DNA from: Siminovitchia sediminis
Lineage (GTDB): Bacteria > Bacillota > Bacilli > Bacillales > Bacillaceae_C
NCBI RefSeq assembly: GCF_042680885.1
Contig: NZ_JBHUEO010000011.1
Span: 1 to 58,815 of the forward strand
Length of the DNA: 58,815 nt
Direction: 5' to 3'
Within the stretch, counting starts at the first letter, position 1. The number at the start of each line of letters is the position of its first letter. Below are positions 51,632 to 58,815 of the stretch, in pieces. The notes beneath the pieces were generated by a model. The model worked only from the letters and a program-made list of their open reading frames with translations. It was not told the origin of the DNA and searched no databases. Both the position numbers and the translations under genes were made by a program.

Positions 51632-51665
51632 AAAAAAACCAAGACCCAAATCGTCTTGGTTTTTT
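51632..51665. terminator. Bidirectional terminator
   Basis: AAAAAACCAAGAC pairs with GTCTTGGTTTTTT around a 7-nt loop. It lies between the convergent TetR gene and the secreted repeat protein gene and has A- and T-runs on both sides. Confidence 0.9.
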
Positions 51666-51689
51666 ATCTTCCATATAGGGGTTTTCTCG

Positions 51690-52412
51690 CTACATACCCG
51701 GATGCCCCTTGGGGAGCATGATCTTTTCTTCTTTAAACGGGAACAGATTCATTTCTCTTGCCTTTTCACTATGGTTAATCATGATTTCGTGAAAGATCTC
51801 CTGATCAGTTTTGCCTTCCTTACTGACCCCAAGTTTCTCTGCAGCATGATGAATCATGGCTTTTCGGACCTCCATCGCCACTTCACGCAAATCTCTTCCC
51901 TCGGTTTCAATGCCATATTCTTTAGCATATTTTAGAATTTTTGCTTTGCGCACTTCGTAAGTGAGGTCTTTTAGCGACTTGCCTTCAGATGAGATTCCGA
52001 GTTCATCCGCTTCTTTTTTCACTTTTACCTCTTTGATTTCTTTCTTTAAAGTTTTGATATTTTTTCCTTCGGTACTGATTCCGTATTCCTCAGCAATCCG
52101 GGTGACCCATACTTTTTCAATTTCTTTCTCCAGTTCCGCAGTGCTTTTGCCTTCTGTTGAAATTCCCAATGCTTGCGCATGTTTTTTGATATACGCCTCG
52201 CGTATTTCTTTGTTCAACGTCTCTGTATCTTTTCCTTCTGTGTCAATTCCAAGCATTTCCGCATATTTCTTCGTCATTTCCGGATCGCTTTTAAATTGGC
52301 GGTCTTCCAATCGATTTTCATGCATTTCTGCAGATACGCCCGCTCCAATGAAAGCCAAAGTTCCCAGCATGAACACAGCAGCCATAAAATATGTAATGAT
52401 CTTTTTCTTCAT
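51690..52412 (-). CDS. Secreted protein with six 28-residue repeats
   Basis: The 240-residue protein has a Sec signal peptide (MKKK, hydrophobic core, cleavage near GVSA-E at about 28). From residue 48 to 215 there are six repeats of exactly 28 residues, consensus K-K-x-A-x-x-L-G-I-s-T-E-G-K-s-x-x-x-L-x-x-E-I-r-k-x-x-I, ending in a basic-acidic tail. Each unit should fold as two short helices joined by the GIxTEGK turn. I recognise no named family or enzyme motif. The start at 52412 follows AAGGAGG, dropping 20 residues of the longer frame. It probably acts outside the cell or at the wall. Confidence 0.82.
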   Translation of the reverse strand: MKKKIITYFMAAVFMLGTLAFIGAGVSAEMHENRLEDRQFKSDPEMTKKYAEMLGIDTEGKDTETLNKEIREAYIKKHAQALGISTEGKSTAELEKEIEKVWVTRIAEEYGISTEGKNIKTLKKEIKEVKVKKEADELGISSEGKSLKDLTYEVRKAKILKYAKEYGIETEGRDLREVAMEVRKAMIHHAAEKLGVSKEGKTDQEIFHEIMINHSEKAREMNLFPFKEEKIMLPKGHPGM

Positions 52413-52497
52413 TTTTCTTCCTCCTTGAGTGATTGATCTCGCTGTTATCATGCCCATCCATGAGGATTGCATGAATGCTTTTTTTTACAAAAAAAAC

Positions 52498-52524
52498 AAT
52501 GCCGGTACATTGATTTCCGGCATT
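52498..52524 (-). terminator. Terminator after the coiled-coil gene
   Basis: AATGCCGG pairs with CCGGCATT around an 11-nt loop, followed on the minus strand by a run of eight T-rich bases. It closes the gene ending at 52535. Confidence 0.8.
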
Positions 52525-52534
52525 TTGATTGAAT

Positions 52535-53287
52535 TTATTCACTTTCCTTTTTCTGTTTTTGCTTTTGTTTCATTAAAAACAGCTGCCATGGCTCCACGGA
52601 GCCCGTCATCAGTTTATAAACATAAGAGGATGTGAGCTGATAACTGTCCTCGATTTTTTCGGCAAGAAAGTGGGCCCTTTCAAACAAAATGGACCGGATA
52701 TGTGTTACTTGCCTCAAGATTTTATCTGTCACTGCCTCTTGTTTCTCCAACCTGGTGACAATATCCTGGTGCTGATCCTCATGTTGCAGCATTTGCCCGG
52801 ACATTTCCTTTTGCAGCTCATACTGCTCATTTAATTTAGACAGCAATTCCTTGTTTAAAGCTTCAGCAGTTGTTAATCGCTGCTCAATTTCTTCATTGGT
52901 TTTACTGACTCGCTGCAATTCTTCCATCACTTCTTGTTTAAAAAGCTTTTCCTGCTGCAGCAACTCTTCCAGGCTTTTTGCTCTTTCATCCATTTCCGCT
53001 ACCTGGCTCTTAACTTCTGCATGCGCCTCTTCATGTCTGCGGTTAATCCTTTGCAAGTCTTTCAGCTGATAAGAAATCTTTTTCCATTGGTTCCTCCGTG
53101 CCCGTTCTTGGACGTCTACCATTTTCTTGATATCCAAGAAGGAATCCCGAAGCCTTCCATTAATGGATTCCTGTACTTTTCTGAACTTCGTCCATTCATT
53201 TATATGAGCAACCGACTGGTTCGGTTCTTCCATCACTTCATCACTTTTAAAAATATAATGGTCTTCTTCATTAAAATATAACCCCAT
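52535..53287 (-). CDS. Coiled-coil protein of unknown function
   Basis: This 250-residue protein is highly charged and predicted to be almost wholly coiled coil from about residue 40 to 200 (heptad-like stretches such as LQRINRRHEEAHAEVKSQVAEMDERAKSLEELLQ). A short basic C-terminus KQKQKQKKESE follows. It has no signal peptide or membrane segment. The start is uncertain: ATG at 53287 is 14 bases after AGGAGG, while a GTG at 53302 overlaps that site. I do not recognise the family; Bacillus-type structural or spore-associated proteins of this kind exist. Confidence 0.7.
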   Translation of the reverse strand: MGLYFNEEDHYIFKSDEVMEEPNQSVAHINEWTKFRKVQESINGRLRDSFLDIKKMVDVQERARRNQWKKISYQLKDLQRINRRHEEAHAEVKSQVAEMDERAKSLEELLQQEKLFKQEVMEELQRVSKTNEEIEQRLTTAEALNKELLSKLNEQYELQKEMSGQMLQHEDQHQDIVTRLEKQEAVTDKILRQVTHIRSILFERAHFLAEKIEDSYQLTSSYVYKLMTGSVEPWQLFLMKQKQKQKKESE

Positions 53288-53467
53288 GCAGTTTCGTTGC
53301 ACCTCCTTTGCACCATTTAAGCTATTTTATGCAAAGCTGACGGCAAGAGGGACGACGTTTTCTTTATTTGCGAGATACTTGTATTAAAAAGTTCCTTTAA
53401 TGCGGATAACTAGTGAATGGTAGGTCTGCCTCCTGACATATAGTGTAGGAGGGGGGGGATAAGCTCT

Positions 53468-53812
53468 ATGCACGTAATCCGATGGGCAGTTGCTTTTGTG
53501 TTCATTGTTTCGGGAGTGATGAAATGGCTGAATCCTGAAATGGCTGAAACGTTTGCACAACTGAGGCTCCCGTTTCCCGAACAATTCATGTGGACGCTGG
53601 CTGTTATTGAAGTGGTCTGCGGCGTGATGTTACTTATAAATAAATGGGTCAAACTTGCCGCTTTCGCATTAATCGGGATTATGGCAGCTGCGCTGATTTT
53701 GACTAAAATCCCTTTGTTATCTTCGGGATTGATGGACTTTTTGTTTGCGGCCAGGTTGGACATGGTCATGCTTTTGTTACTTTTCGGGATTTACCATAAA
53801 CCAGCCACGTAA
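53468..53812 (+). CDS. DoxX-family small membrane protein
   Basis: The 114-residue protein has four predicted membrane helices and the DoxX pattern: RWAVAFVFIVSGVMKWLNP in helix 1, then FMWTLAVIEVVCGVMLLINKWVKLAA. DoxX proteins are found in thiosulfate:quinone oxidoreductase and in redox-stress complexes, but most Bacillus members have no known job. A GGAGGGGGGGG ribosome binding site precedes the ATG. Confidence 0.85.
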   Translation: MHVIRWAVAFVFIVSGVMKWLNPEMAETFAQLRLPFPEQFMWTLAVIEVVCGVMLLINKWVKLAAFALIGIMAAALILTKIPLLSSGLMDFLFAARLDMVMLLLLFGIYHKPAT

Positions 53813-53819
53813 AGTAAAA

Positions 53820-53851
53820 CACCCTGTGCCCACATTGTCGGGTACAGGGTG
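53820..53851. terminator. Terminator between DoxX and kinase genes
   Basis: CACCCTGTGCCC (53820-53831) pairs with GGGTACAGGGTG (53840-53851) with one wobble pair. It lies between convergent genes. Confidence 0.75.
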
Positions 53852-53857
53852 CATCAT

Positions 53858-54685
53858 TTATTCCACGGTCACTTTGACTTCTTGTTCGCCGTACTTTTTG
53901 TAGGCTGCATGGTAAGTTGGGCCGACACCGCCTTTAAATGTAATGGAATGGCGAATGGCGGCGGTAATAAATTTTTTTGCTTCTTCCACTGCTTCCGGCA
54001 CAGACTTTCCTCTTGCCAGCTGAGCCGTAATCGCAGCTGAGTAGCTGCAGCCCGCACCGTTCGTATGAATGGTATCAATACGAGGCGCCTCCAAGATGTA
54101 ATATTGAGTTCCATCATACAATACATCAACAGCCGGGCCTTCCAGGCGGCCGCCCTTGACTAAAACATATTTCGGGCCAAGTTTGTGCAGTTCTGCTGCA
54201 CTTTCTTTTAATTCTTCGACGGTCGTAAATGGCCGGTCCTTTTCCAGCAGGCGCACTGCCTCAGGCATGTTGGGTGTAATGACAGCAGCCAATGGAAGCA
54301 TTTTATTTCTCATGGCTTCAATCGCATCATCTTTTAGCAGCGCCGATCCCATTTTTCCAATCATGACCGGGTCAATAACGATATTGGTTGTACCTGCCTC
54401 TTTAATCCATTTAGCCGCATGGCTGATAATTTCTTCTGTAAACAGCATGCCCGTTTTAATTGCATCGGCTCCAATGTCACGCAGTGCCGTGTACACTTGA
54501 GCCTCGATCGCATCAAGTGAAACAGGAAAAACCCCTTGATCTTTCCGCGGATGGTTGGCCACAATTGCTGTTACCGCACTGACGCCAAATACATCCATCT
54601 CCTGAAAAGTTTTTAAATCTGCCTGAATACCGGCGCCGCCTCTTGCGGCCGACCCAGCAATCGTCATCGCTGTAGGAATACGCAT
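53858..54685 (-). CDS. pdxK: Pyridoxine / hydroxymethylpyrimidine kinase (ThiD/PdxK family)
   Basis: The 275-residue ribokinase-fold protein starts MRIPTAMTIAGSAARGGAGIQADLKTFQEMDVFG, the typical ThiD/PdxK opening, and ends with the anion-hole motif TIHTNGAGCSYSAAITAQLARG that carries the GAGCxxSA signature of Bacillus PdxK-type enzymes. It phosphorylates pyridoxal/pyridoxine or HMP. I prefer PdxK because of the AGCSYSA motif, but ThiD activity is possible. The start at 54685 has GAGAGGGG six bases upstream; 52 residues of the longer frame are non-coding in character. Confidence 0.88.
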   Translation of the reverse strand: MRIPTAMTIAGSAARGGAGIQADLKTFQEMDVFGVSAVTAIVANHPRKDQGVFPVSLDAIEAQVYTALRDIGADAIKTGMLFTEEIISHAAKWIKEAGTTNIVIDPVMIGKMGSALLKDDAIEAMRNKMLPLAAVITPNMPEAVRLLEKDRPFTTVEELKESAAELHKLGPKYVLVKGGRLEGPAVDVLYDGTQYYILEAPRIDTIHTNGAGCSYSAAITAQLARGKSVPEAVEEAKKFITAAIRHSITFKGGVGPTYHAAYKKYGEQEVKVTVE

Positions 54686-55184
54686 AACAAACCCCTCTCT
54701 ACTTCTAGAATCTTTATATCTGGAACAAAGCTCAAGCGCTGTTCGCCGACGTTCAGACTGTAGTACTTCGGACGAGATAAGGCAGGTTCTTGACGCGGTA
54801 TCCTGCCGCTTCGTTTTTACTCGGACGTCCTCTCCTTTCAAGCCGATGCCGGCTTATTTCAGAAGGGAGCGCGAAGTCCGATCATCGATAAGCGCTGGAG
54901 CCGGACGACATACAAATGGTAATTTCCACCATTCCGGCTCGGGAATTTATTCATCAAGGAAAATCATAGTAATATTATCATCCTCCAGCGCAGAGTTTGC
55001 AAGGGAGGAATTTGGGCAATTCCACTTTGTCACCGGTTCACTCTTAATTTTTTCGAACCTTCGGCATGGGGATGTCCTTAAGAGCGGAAAAGCGGGCAGC
55101 GGTTGAAACGGGGTTTTGTGGTCCTTTCACGGGGTTTTGAGCTTTGGAAGCGCAGTTGGAGCTTTGAATTGAAATTAATTTGCC
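54686..55184. other. Structured non-coding region between kinase and repeat array
   Basis: The roughly 500 bp hold short inverted repeats: GGCAGG with CCTGCC near 54780-54810, and an inverted pair GCTCAAGCGCT (about 54730) against AGCGCTGGAGC (about 54892). From about 55100 degenerate copies of the downstream 20-bp unit begin (for example GAGCTTTGGAAGCGCAGTTG). No gene is supported. Confidence 0.5.
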
Positions 55185-57012
55185 TTTTAAATTCGGTTTT
55201 CGCGCTTTGGATCTGAGTTTCGCGCTTTGGAACGCAATTTCGCGCTTTGAATCCGAGGTTTCGCGCTTTGAATCCGAGGTTTCGCGCTTTGAATCCGAGG
55301 TTTCGCGCTTTGAAGCCCGAGTTCGCGCTTTGAAGCCCGAGTTCGCGCTTTGAACCGCTATTTCGCGCTTTGGAACCCGAGTTCGCGCTTTGAAGCCCGA
55401 GTTCGCGCTTTGAATCCGGAGTTCGCGCCTTGAATCCGGAGTTCGCACTTTGAAGCCGGAGTTCGCGCTTTGAAGCCCGAGTTCGCGCTTTGAGCCGGAG
55501 TTCGCACTTTGAATCAGGGTTTCGCGCTTTGGAACCGGGTTTCGCGCTTTGAACCCGGGTTTCGCGCTTTGAATCCGAATTTCGCGCCTTGAATCCGGAG
55601 TTCGCGCCTTGAATCCGGTTTTCGCGCTTTGAACCCGGGTTTCGCGCTTTGAATCCCGATTTCGCGCCTTGAATCCGGTTTTCGCGCTTTGGAACCGGGT
55701 TTCGCGCTTTGAACCCGGATTTCGCGCCTTGAATCCGGATTTCGCGCTTTGAACCGCTATTTCGCACTTTGAATCCAAGTTTCGCGCTTTGAAGCCCGAG
55801 TTCGCGCCTTGAATCCGGAGTTCGCGCTTTGAATCCGAATTTCGCGCCTTGAATCCGGAGTTCGCGCTTTGAACCGCAATTTCGGGCTTTGGAACCCGAT
55901 TTCGCGCCTTGAATCCGGATTTCGCGCCTTGAACCCGGAGTTCGCGCCTTGAATCCGGTTTTCGCACTTTGAAGCCGGAGTTCGCGCTTTGAAGCCCGAG
56001 TTCGCGCTTTGAGCCGGAGTTCGCACTTTGAATCAGGGTTTCGCGCTTTGAACCTGGTTTTCGCGCTTTGAACCGCTATTTCGCGCTTTGGAACCCGATT
56101 TCGCGCTTTGAAACGCAATTTCGCGCTTTGAAGCCCGAGTTTGCACTTTGAACCGCAATTTCGCGCTTTAAACCGCAATTTCGCACTTTGAATCCAAGTT
56201 TCGCGCTTTGAACCGCTATTTCGCGCTTTGAATCCGAATTTCGCGCCTTGAATCCGGAGTTCGCGCTTTGAACCGCTATTTCGCGCTTTGAAGCCCGAGT
56301 TCGCGCCTTGAATCCCGAGTTCGCGCTTTGAACCGCTATTTCGCGCCTTGAATCCCGAGTTCGCGCTTTGAAGCCCGAGTTCGCGCCTTGAATCCCGAGT
56401 TCGCGCCTTGAATCCCGAGTTCGCGCCTTGAACCCGGGTTTCGCGCTTTGGAACCCGAGTTCGCGCCTTGAATCCGGATTTCGCGCCTTGAACCCGGGTT
56501 TCGCGCTTTGGAACCCGAGTTCGCGCCTTGAATCCGGATTTCGCGCTTTGGAACCCGAGTTCGCGCTTTGAGCCGGAGTTCGCACTTTGAATCAGGGTTT
56601 CGCGCTTTGAACCTGGTTTTCGCGCTTTGGATCTGAGTTTCGCGCTTTGGAACGCAATTTCGCGCTTTGAATCCGAGGTTTCGCGCTTTGAAGCCCGAGT
56701 TCGCGCCTTGAATCCGGATTTCGCGCTTTGAACCCGGAGTTCGCGCCTTGAATCCGGTTTTCGCACTTTGAAACGCAATTTCGCGCTTTGGAACCCGATT
56801 TCGCGCCTTGAATCCGGATTTCGCGCCTTGAACCCGGGTTTCGCGCTTTGGAACGCAATTTCGCGCCTTGAATCCGGATTTCGCGCCTTGAACCCGGGTT
56901 TCGCGCTTTGGAACGCAATTTCACACTTTGTATCCGGATATCCCGAGTTCGCACTCTAACCCCGGAGTTCAACTTTAAAACCGGAGTTCGCACCCTGGAG
57001 CTCCGAGTTTGT
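55185..57012. repeat. Tandem repeat array, about 90 units of 20-21 bp
   Basis: The whole 1.8 kb consists of a unit with constant core TTCGCGCTTTG (variants TTCGCACTTTG, TTCGCGCCTTG) followed by a 9-10-bp variable part from a limited set, such as AACCCGGGT, AATCCGGAG, AAGCCCGAG, AACCGCTAT or GAACGCAAT. Spacing is 20 bp with occasional 19 or 21. Edge copies are degenerate, as in the AAACCGGAG copies near 56980. Longer blocks recur: 55201-55270 is identical to 56621-56690, and 60-bp triplets repeat at 56821/56881. Long minus-strand frames exist in all three phases because the unit has no stop on that strand, so I treat it as non-coding. Confidence 0.93.
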
Positions 57013-57039
57013 CCTATTACGTGTCAAACAGCCAATAAA

Positions 57040-57093
57040 TTGACAGATGACACTGTGTCATGTACAATATATATAAGATGTGACACGATGTCA
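57040..57093 (+). promoter_or_regulatory. Sigma-A promoter with two palindromic operators
   Basis: TTGACA (57040-57045), 17 bp, TACAAT (57063-57068) is a near-consensus promoter. ATGACACTGTGTCAT (57047-57061) fills the spacer and TGACACGATGTCA (57081-57093) lies just past the start site. Both are palindromes of one type, fitting autorepression by the TetR protein encoded 0.6 kb downstream. Confidence 0.82.
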
Positions 57094-57175
57094 TATCTTA
57101 ATGAAACAAAAGACATACATTGATCCATATTTTCTTCATATCATTTAAAAAACACATATAAGGGGTGTATAGTAG

Positions 57176-57604
57176 ATGTTACAAATGACGAACATCCCTC
57201 CTTTTATCCAGAGGGAACTCGAGCCACTGAATGAAAAGATCACTCCGCTTATTAAAAAAGCATCCAAGTACGGCCTTTGGGCCTTACCTTTAATATTGAT
57301 CTCTACCTTCAATCTTGCTGCGATTTTATTTTTTATACCCGACAGACAAAATATGTCCTTCACACTGATTCTATATGCGATATTAGGTGCGTTGGGGTTT
57401 GCCTTGTCGAAGGAGGCCAAACATCAGCAAAAAGAAATTCAAAAATTGAGTGTAGATTTTATCATAAGCCGAATTGAAAAAAGCGATATCGCCTCCCCTG
57501 CTTTAAAAAGAAAATATACAGCTATGATTAAGGAATCACCTGTGATGGCCCTCAACCATTTTGTAAAGTTTTTGGAAGCGGAAAACAAACAACACGATTA
57601 CTAG
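57176..57604 (+). CDS. Small membrane-associated protein, possibly YwnF/DUF5392-like
   Basis: The 142-residue protein has two adjacent hydrophobic segments (about 33-55 and 62-80), a cytoplasmic-looking N-terminus (PPFIQRELEPLNEKITPLIKKA) and a charged helical C-terminal half. It resembles the Bacillus YwnF (DUF5392) family in layout, a tentative link from memory. GGGGTG lies eight bases before the ATG. It is the first gene after the operator-bearing promoter and is followed 24 bp later by a TetR gene, so it is probably repressed with it. Confidence 0.75.
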   Translation: MLQMTNIPPFIQRELEPLNEKITPLIKKASKYGLWALPLILISTFNLAAILFFIPDRQNMSFTLILYAILGALGFALSKEAKHQQKEIQKLSVDFIISRIEKSDIASPALKRKYTAMIKESPVMALNHFVKFLEAENKQHDY

Positions 57605-57628
57605 GAATCGTAAAGGATGAAGGATGTT

Positions 57629-58234
57629 ATGCCAAAGGCCACATTTTATAATTTACCGGACGAAAAAAAGATGACTTTAATCGGAGCGCTTAAAACAGAG
57701 TTTTCACGCGTGCCTTTATTTGAGGCCTCCATCTCCAATATTGTCAAAGAAGCCGGCATACCCAGAGGAAGCTTTTATCAGTATTTTGAAGACAAGGAAG
57801 ATGCCTTCTTCTTTTTGCTCAATAATTTGGCGGAACAGGAAAAAAATCATTTCCTTAGCTTGCTTCAGACACATGACGGAGATTTGTTTAAAACGGTCAT
57901 TGAATTTTTTGAACGGCTGCTGGATGAAAAAGAGCATTTTCACTTTATTAAAAATGCTTTACTCCATATGACTCAGCAAGTTGAAAGATGCTTTTCGCAG
58001 ATCATTACCGACAATAACCAACACAGCGAGAGCTTTAAAAAAACCGTATCCCTGATCGACAAAACCCATTTAAATATTTCCTGTGAAAAAGATCTGCTTC
58101 ATGTATTGAATATTATTACGTCCATTATGTTTCGAAATTTGGCTGAAGCGTATGCCCATTCTGTGTCCCGCCAGGAATCTCTAAATCATTTCAAAACAGA
58201 ACTTCGTTTGATTCAAAAAGGGCTCGTTCGATAA
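57629..58234 (+). CDS. TetR/AcrR family regulator
   Basis: The 201-residue protein has a TetR HTH at its N-terminus (FEASISNIVKEAGIPRGSFYQYFEDKEDAFFFLL, about 30-63) and a helical effector domain. It probably binds the two TGACAC-type palindromes upstream of its operon and is autoregulated. ATG at 57629 follows AAGG; an ATG four codons earlier is also possible. The ligand is unknown. Confidence 0.87.
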   Translation: MPKATFYNLPDEKKMTLIGALKTEFSRVPLFEASISNIVKEAGIPRGSFYQYFEDKEDAFFFLLNNLAEQEKNHFLSLLQTHDGDLFKTVIEFFERLLDEKEHFHFIKNALLHMTQQVERCFSQIITDNNQHSESFKKTVSLIDKTHLNISCEKDLLHVLNIITSIMFRNLAEAYAHSVSRQESLNHFKTELRLIQKGLVR

Positions 58235-58308
58235 AGAGAGGCAGAATCAGAGAAATCATGACAATTATTTCTCGGGAAATATGTCGAAACAATAGTGAGG
58301 TGCATCCG

Positions 58309-58719
58309 TTGCTACAATTAGAATTCCATCCTGTCTGGGAAAACCGGCTGACGGAGGAGCAAAAGCAAAAGTTTAAAAAGTTGGCCTCTGCACTTCCTGC
58401 CAATGAAGGATTGGATCTTATTCTTTTCCGGGGGAAATATAAGAAAAATGGAGGAGCGGTGGCCACGGTATTATTGGTCAATGGTTCAAAAAAGTCTATG
58501 GACCTCCGGCACGTGACTGTTGAAATGACAGATGACAAAGAGAACTTTATTTCCAGGGAGGATTTTGAGCTGAACCTGACCATCCACCCGCACACTGCGC
58601 TGCCCTGGTCGTTTGTTTTTGCAAAAGAATCCGTGAACCAAAGACATAGCGATCCCAAAAATTGGATGCTGAAACTCCGTGATAAAAAAGGGGCTGTCCA
58701 GAAAGTCAGTAAAAACTGA
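58309..58719 (+). CDS. SLAP-domain protein
   Basis: The 136-residue protein has the SLAP-type opening LEFHPVWENRLTEEQKQKF followed by a beta-rich domain (LDLILFRGKYKKNGGAVATVLLVNGSKKSMDL and NLTIHPHTALPWSFVF). Such domains occur in Bacillales S-layer or accessory-Sec-associated proteins, but this one has no signal peptide. I prefer the TTG at 58309, six bases after GTGAGGTG, over the ATG at 58258, which has only a weak site. It follows the TetR gene and may share its transcript. Confidence 0.75.
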   Translation: MLQLEFHPVWENRLTEEQKQKFKKLASALPANEGLDLILFRGKYKKNGGAVATVLLVNGSKKSMDLRHVTVEMTDDKENFISREDFELNLTIHPHTALPWSFVFAKESVNQRHSDPKNWMLKLRDKKGAVQKVSKN

Positions 58720-58735
58720 TTTTCTGTGACAGCCC
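58691..58735. repeat. Dispersed palindromic repeat, copy 2
   Basis: A 45-bp hairpin (GGGCTGTCCAGAAAG to CTGTGACAGCCC) that is the near-identical reverse complement of 14839-14884. It overlaps the 3' end of the SLAP gene, supplies its last codons and stop, and is followed by TATTTTG, so it acts as the gene terminator. Confidence 0.78.
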
Positions 58736-58815
58736 TATTTTGTTTAGTTCTAAAAAAGGCATACAAAAAAATCGCCCTTTCTAGTAAAATGTAAGTTACC
58801 ACACCTACATTTTAG

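Noticed and set aside
54700..54910. Riboswitch upstream of the ThiD/PdxK-type gene
   Set aside because: Short inverted repeats are present, but I find no THI-box core or other known aptamer signature.
55044..56993. Arg/Lys/Ser-rich repeat proteins on the minus strand
   Set aside because: Open frames occur in overlapping phases at once because the unit lacks stops on that strand. There is no ribosome binding site and none of the phases is favoured.
55185..57012. CRISPR array
   Set aside because: The repeated core is only about 11 bp, the variable tails are 9-10 bp and come from a reused set, and no cas genes are present. This is a minisatellite-like array.

Overview
The window reads as a low-GC, Gram-positive Bacillales chromosome, probably Bacillaceae. 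The signs are strong AGGAGG-type ribosome binding sites, frequent GTG/TTG starts, lipoprotein solute-binding proteins, a SLAP-domain protein, a Bacillus-type kynurenine operon and a sigma-54 enhancer-binding regulator. I cannot name the species. There are no rRNA or tRNA genes, no intact insertion sequence and no CRISPR array. Almost all of 0.5-46 kb is a catabolic and transport region.

Layout. (1) 0.5-8.1 kb, minus strand: TRAP transporter (dctPQM-like), an ornithine cyclodeaminase/mu-crystallin-family enzyme, an M24/creatinase-type hydrolase that has lost metal ligands, and a branched-chain aminotransferase. (2) 8.8-14.7 kb, plus: a tandem pair of Crp/Fnr regulators (pair A), then aldehyde dehydrogenase, a ThDP enzyme and a cyclase-family hydrolase. 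(3) 14.9-20.7 kb: HpaB-type flavin monooxygenase, a second Crp/Fnr pair (pair B), flavin reductase, a CrtI-like FAD oxidoreductase and a small unknown protein. (4) 20.9-27.7 kb, minus: formylglycine-generating enzyme, MFS transporter, atypical acyl-CoA dehydrogenase-fold protein, Cys-type arylsulfatase and a VOC protein. (5) 27.9-38.6 kb, minus: a tight ten-gene operon (two NicX/M29-like enzymes, TctABC, a KdgT-like permease, enoyl-CoA hydratase, CoA-transferase, gamma-carbonic anhydrase) behind a textbook -24/-12 promoter, with its sigma-54 activator next to it. (6) 38.9-46.2 kb: MHS-type transporter, thiolase-like protein, DUF35 protein and two class III CoA-transferases, divergent from a third Crp/Fnr pair (pair C). 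(7) 46.4-51.5 kb: kynurenine operon (kynU, kynA, SNF-type transporter, kynB) divergent from a TetR regulator. (8) 51.7-54.7 kb: secreted 28-residue-repeat protein, coiled-coil protein, DoxX protein, pyridoxine/HMP kinase. (9) 55.2-57.0 kb: a roughly 90-unit, 20-bp tandem repeat array. (10) 57.0-58.7 kb: small membrane protein, TetR regulator and SLAP protein behind a promoter carrying two palindromic operators.

The most notable signal is regulatory. The same two-gene Crp/Fnr cassette (one class-1 and one class-2 paralogue, always in that order) occurs three times. Eight intergenic sites resembling TGTTAA-N4-TTAACA lie upstream of the surrounding operons. In every case a -10-like hexamer is centred 31-33 bp from the centre of the palindrome (32 bp in six of eight), the geometry of a class II activator site at about -41.5. 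This ties segments 2, 3, 4 and 6 into one inferred regulon for desulfation, hydroxylation and CoA-dependent breakdown of an unidentified, possibly aromatic, substrate. Segment 5 appears to be controlled separately by sigma-54.
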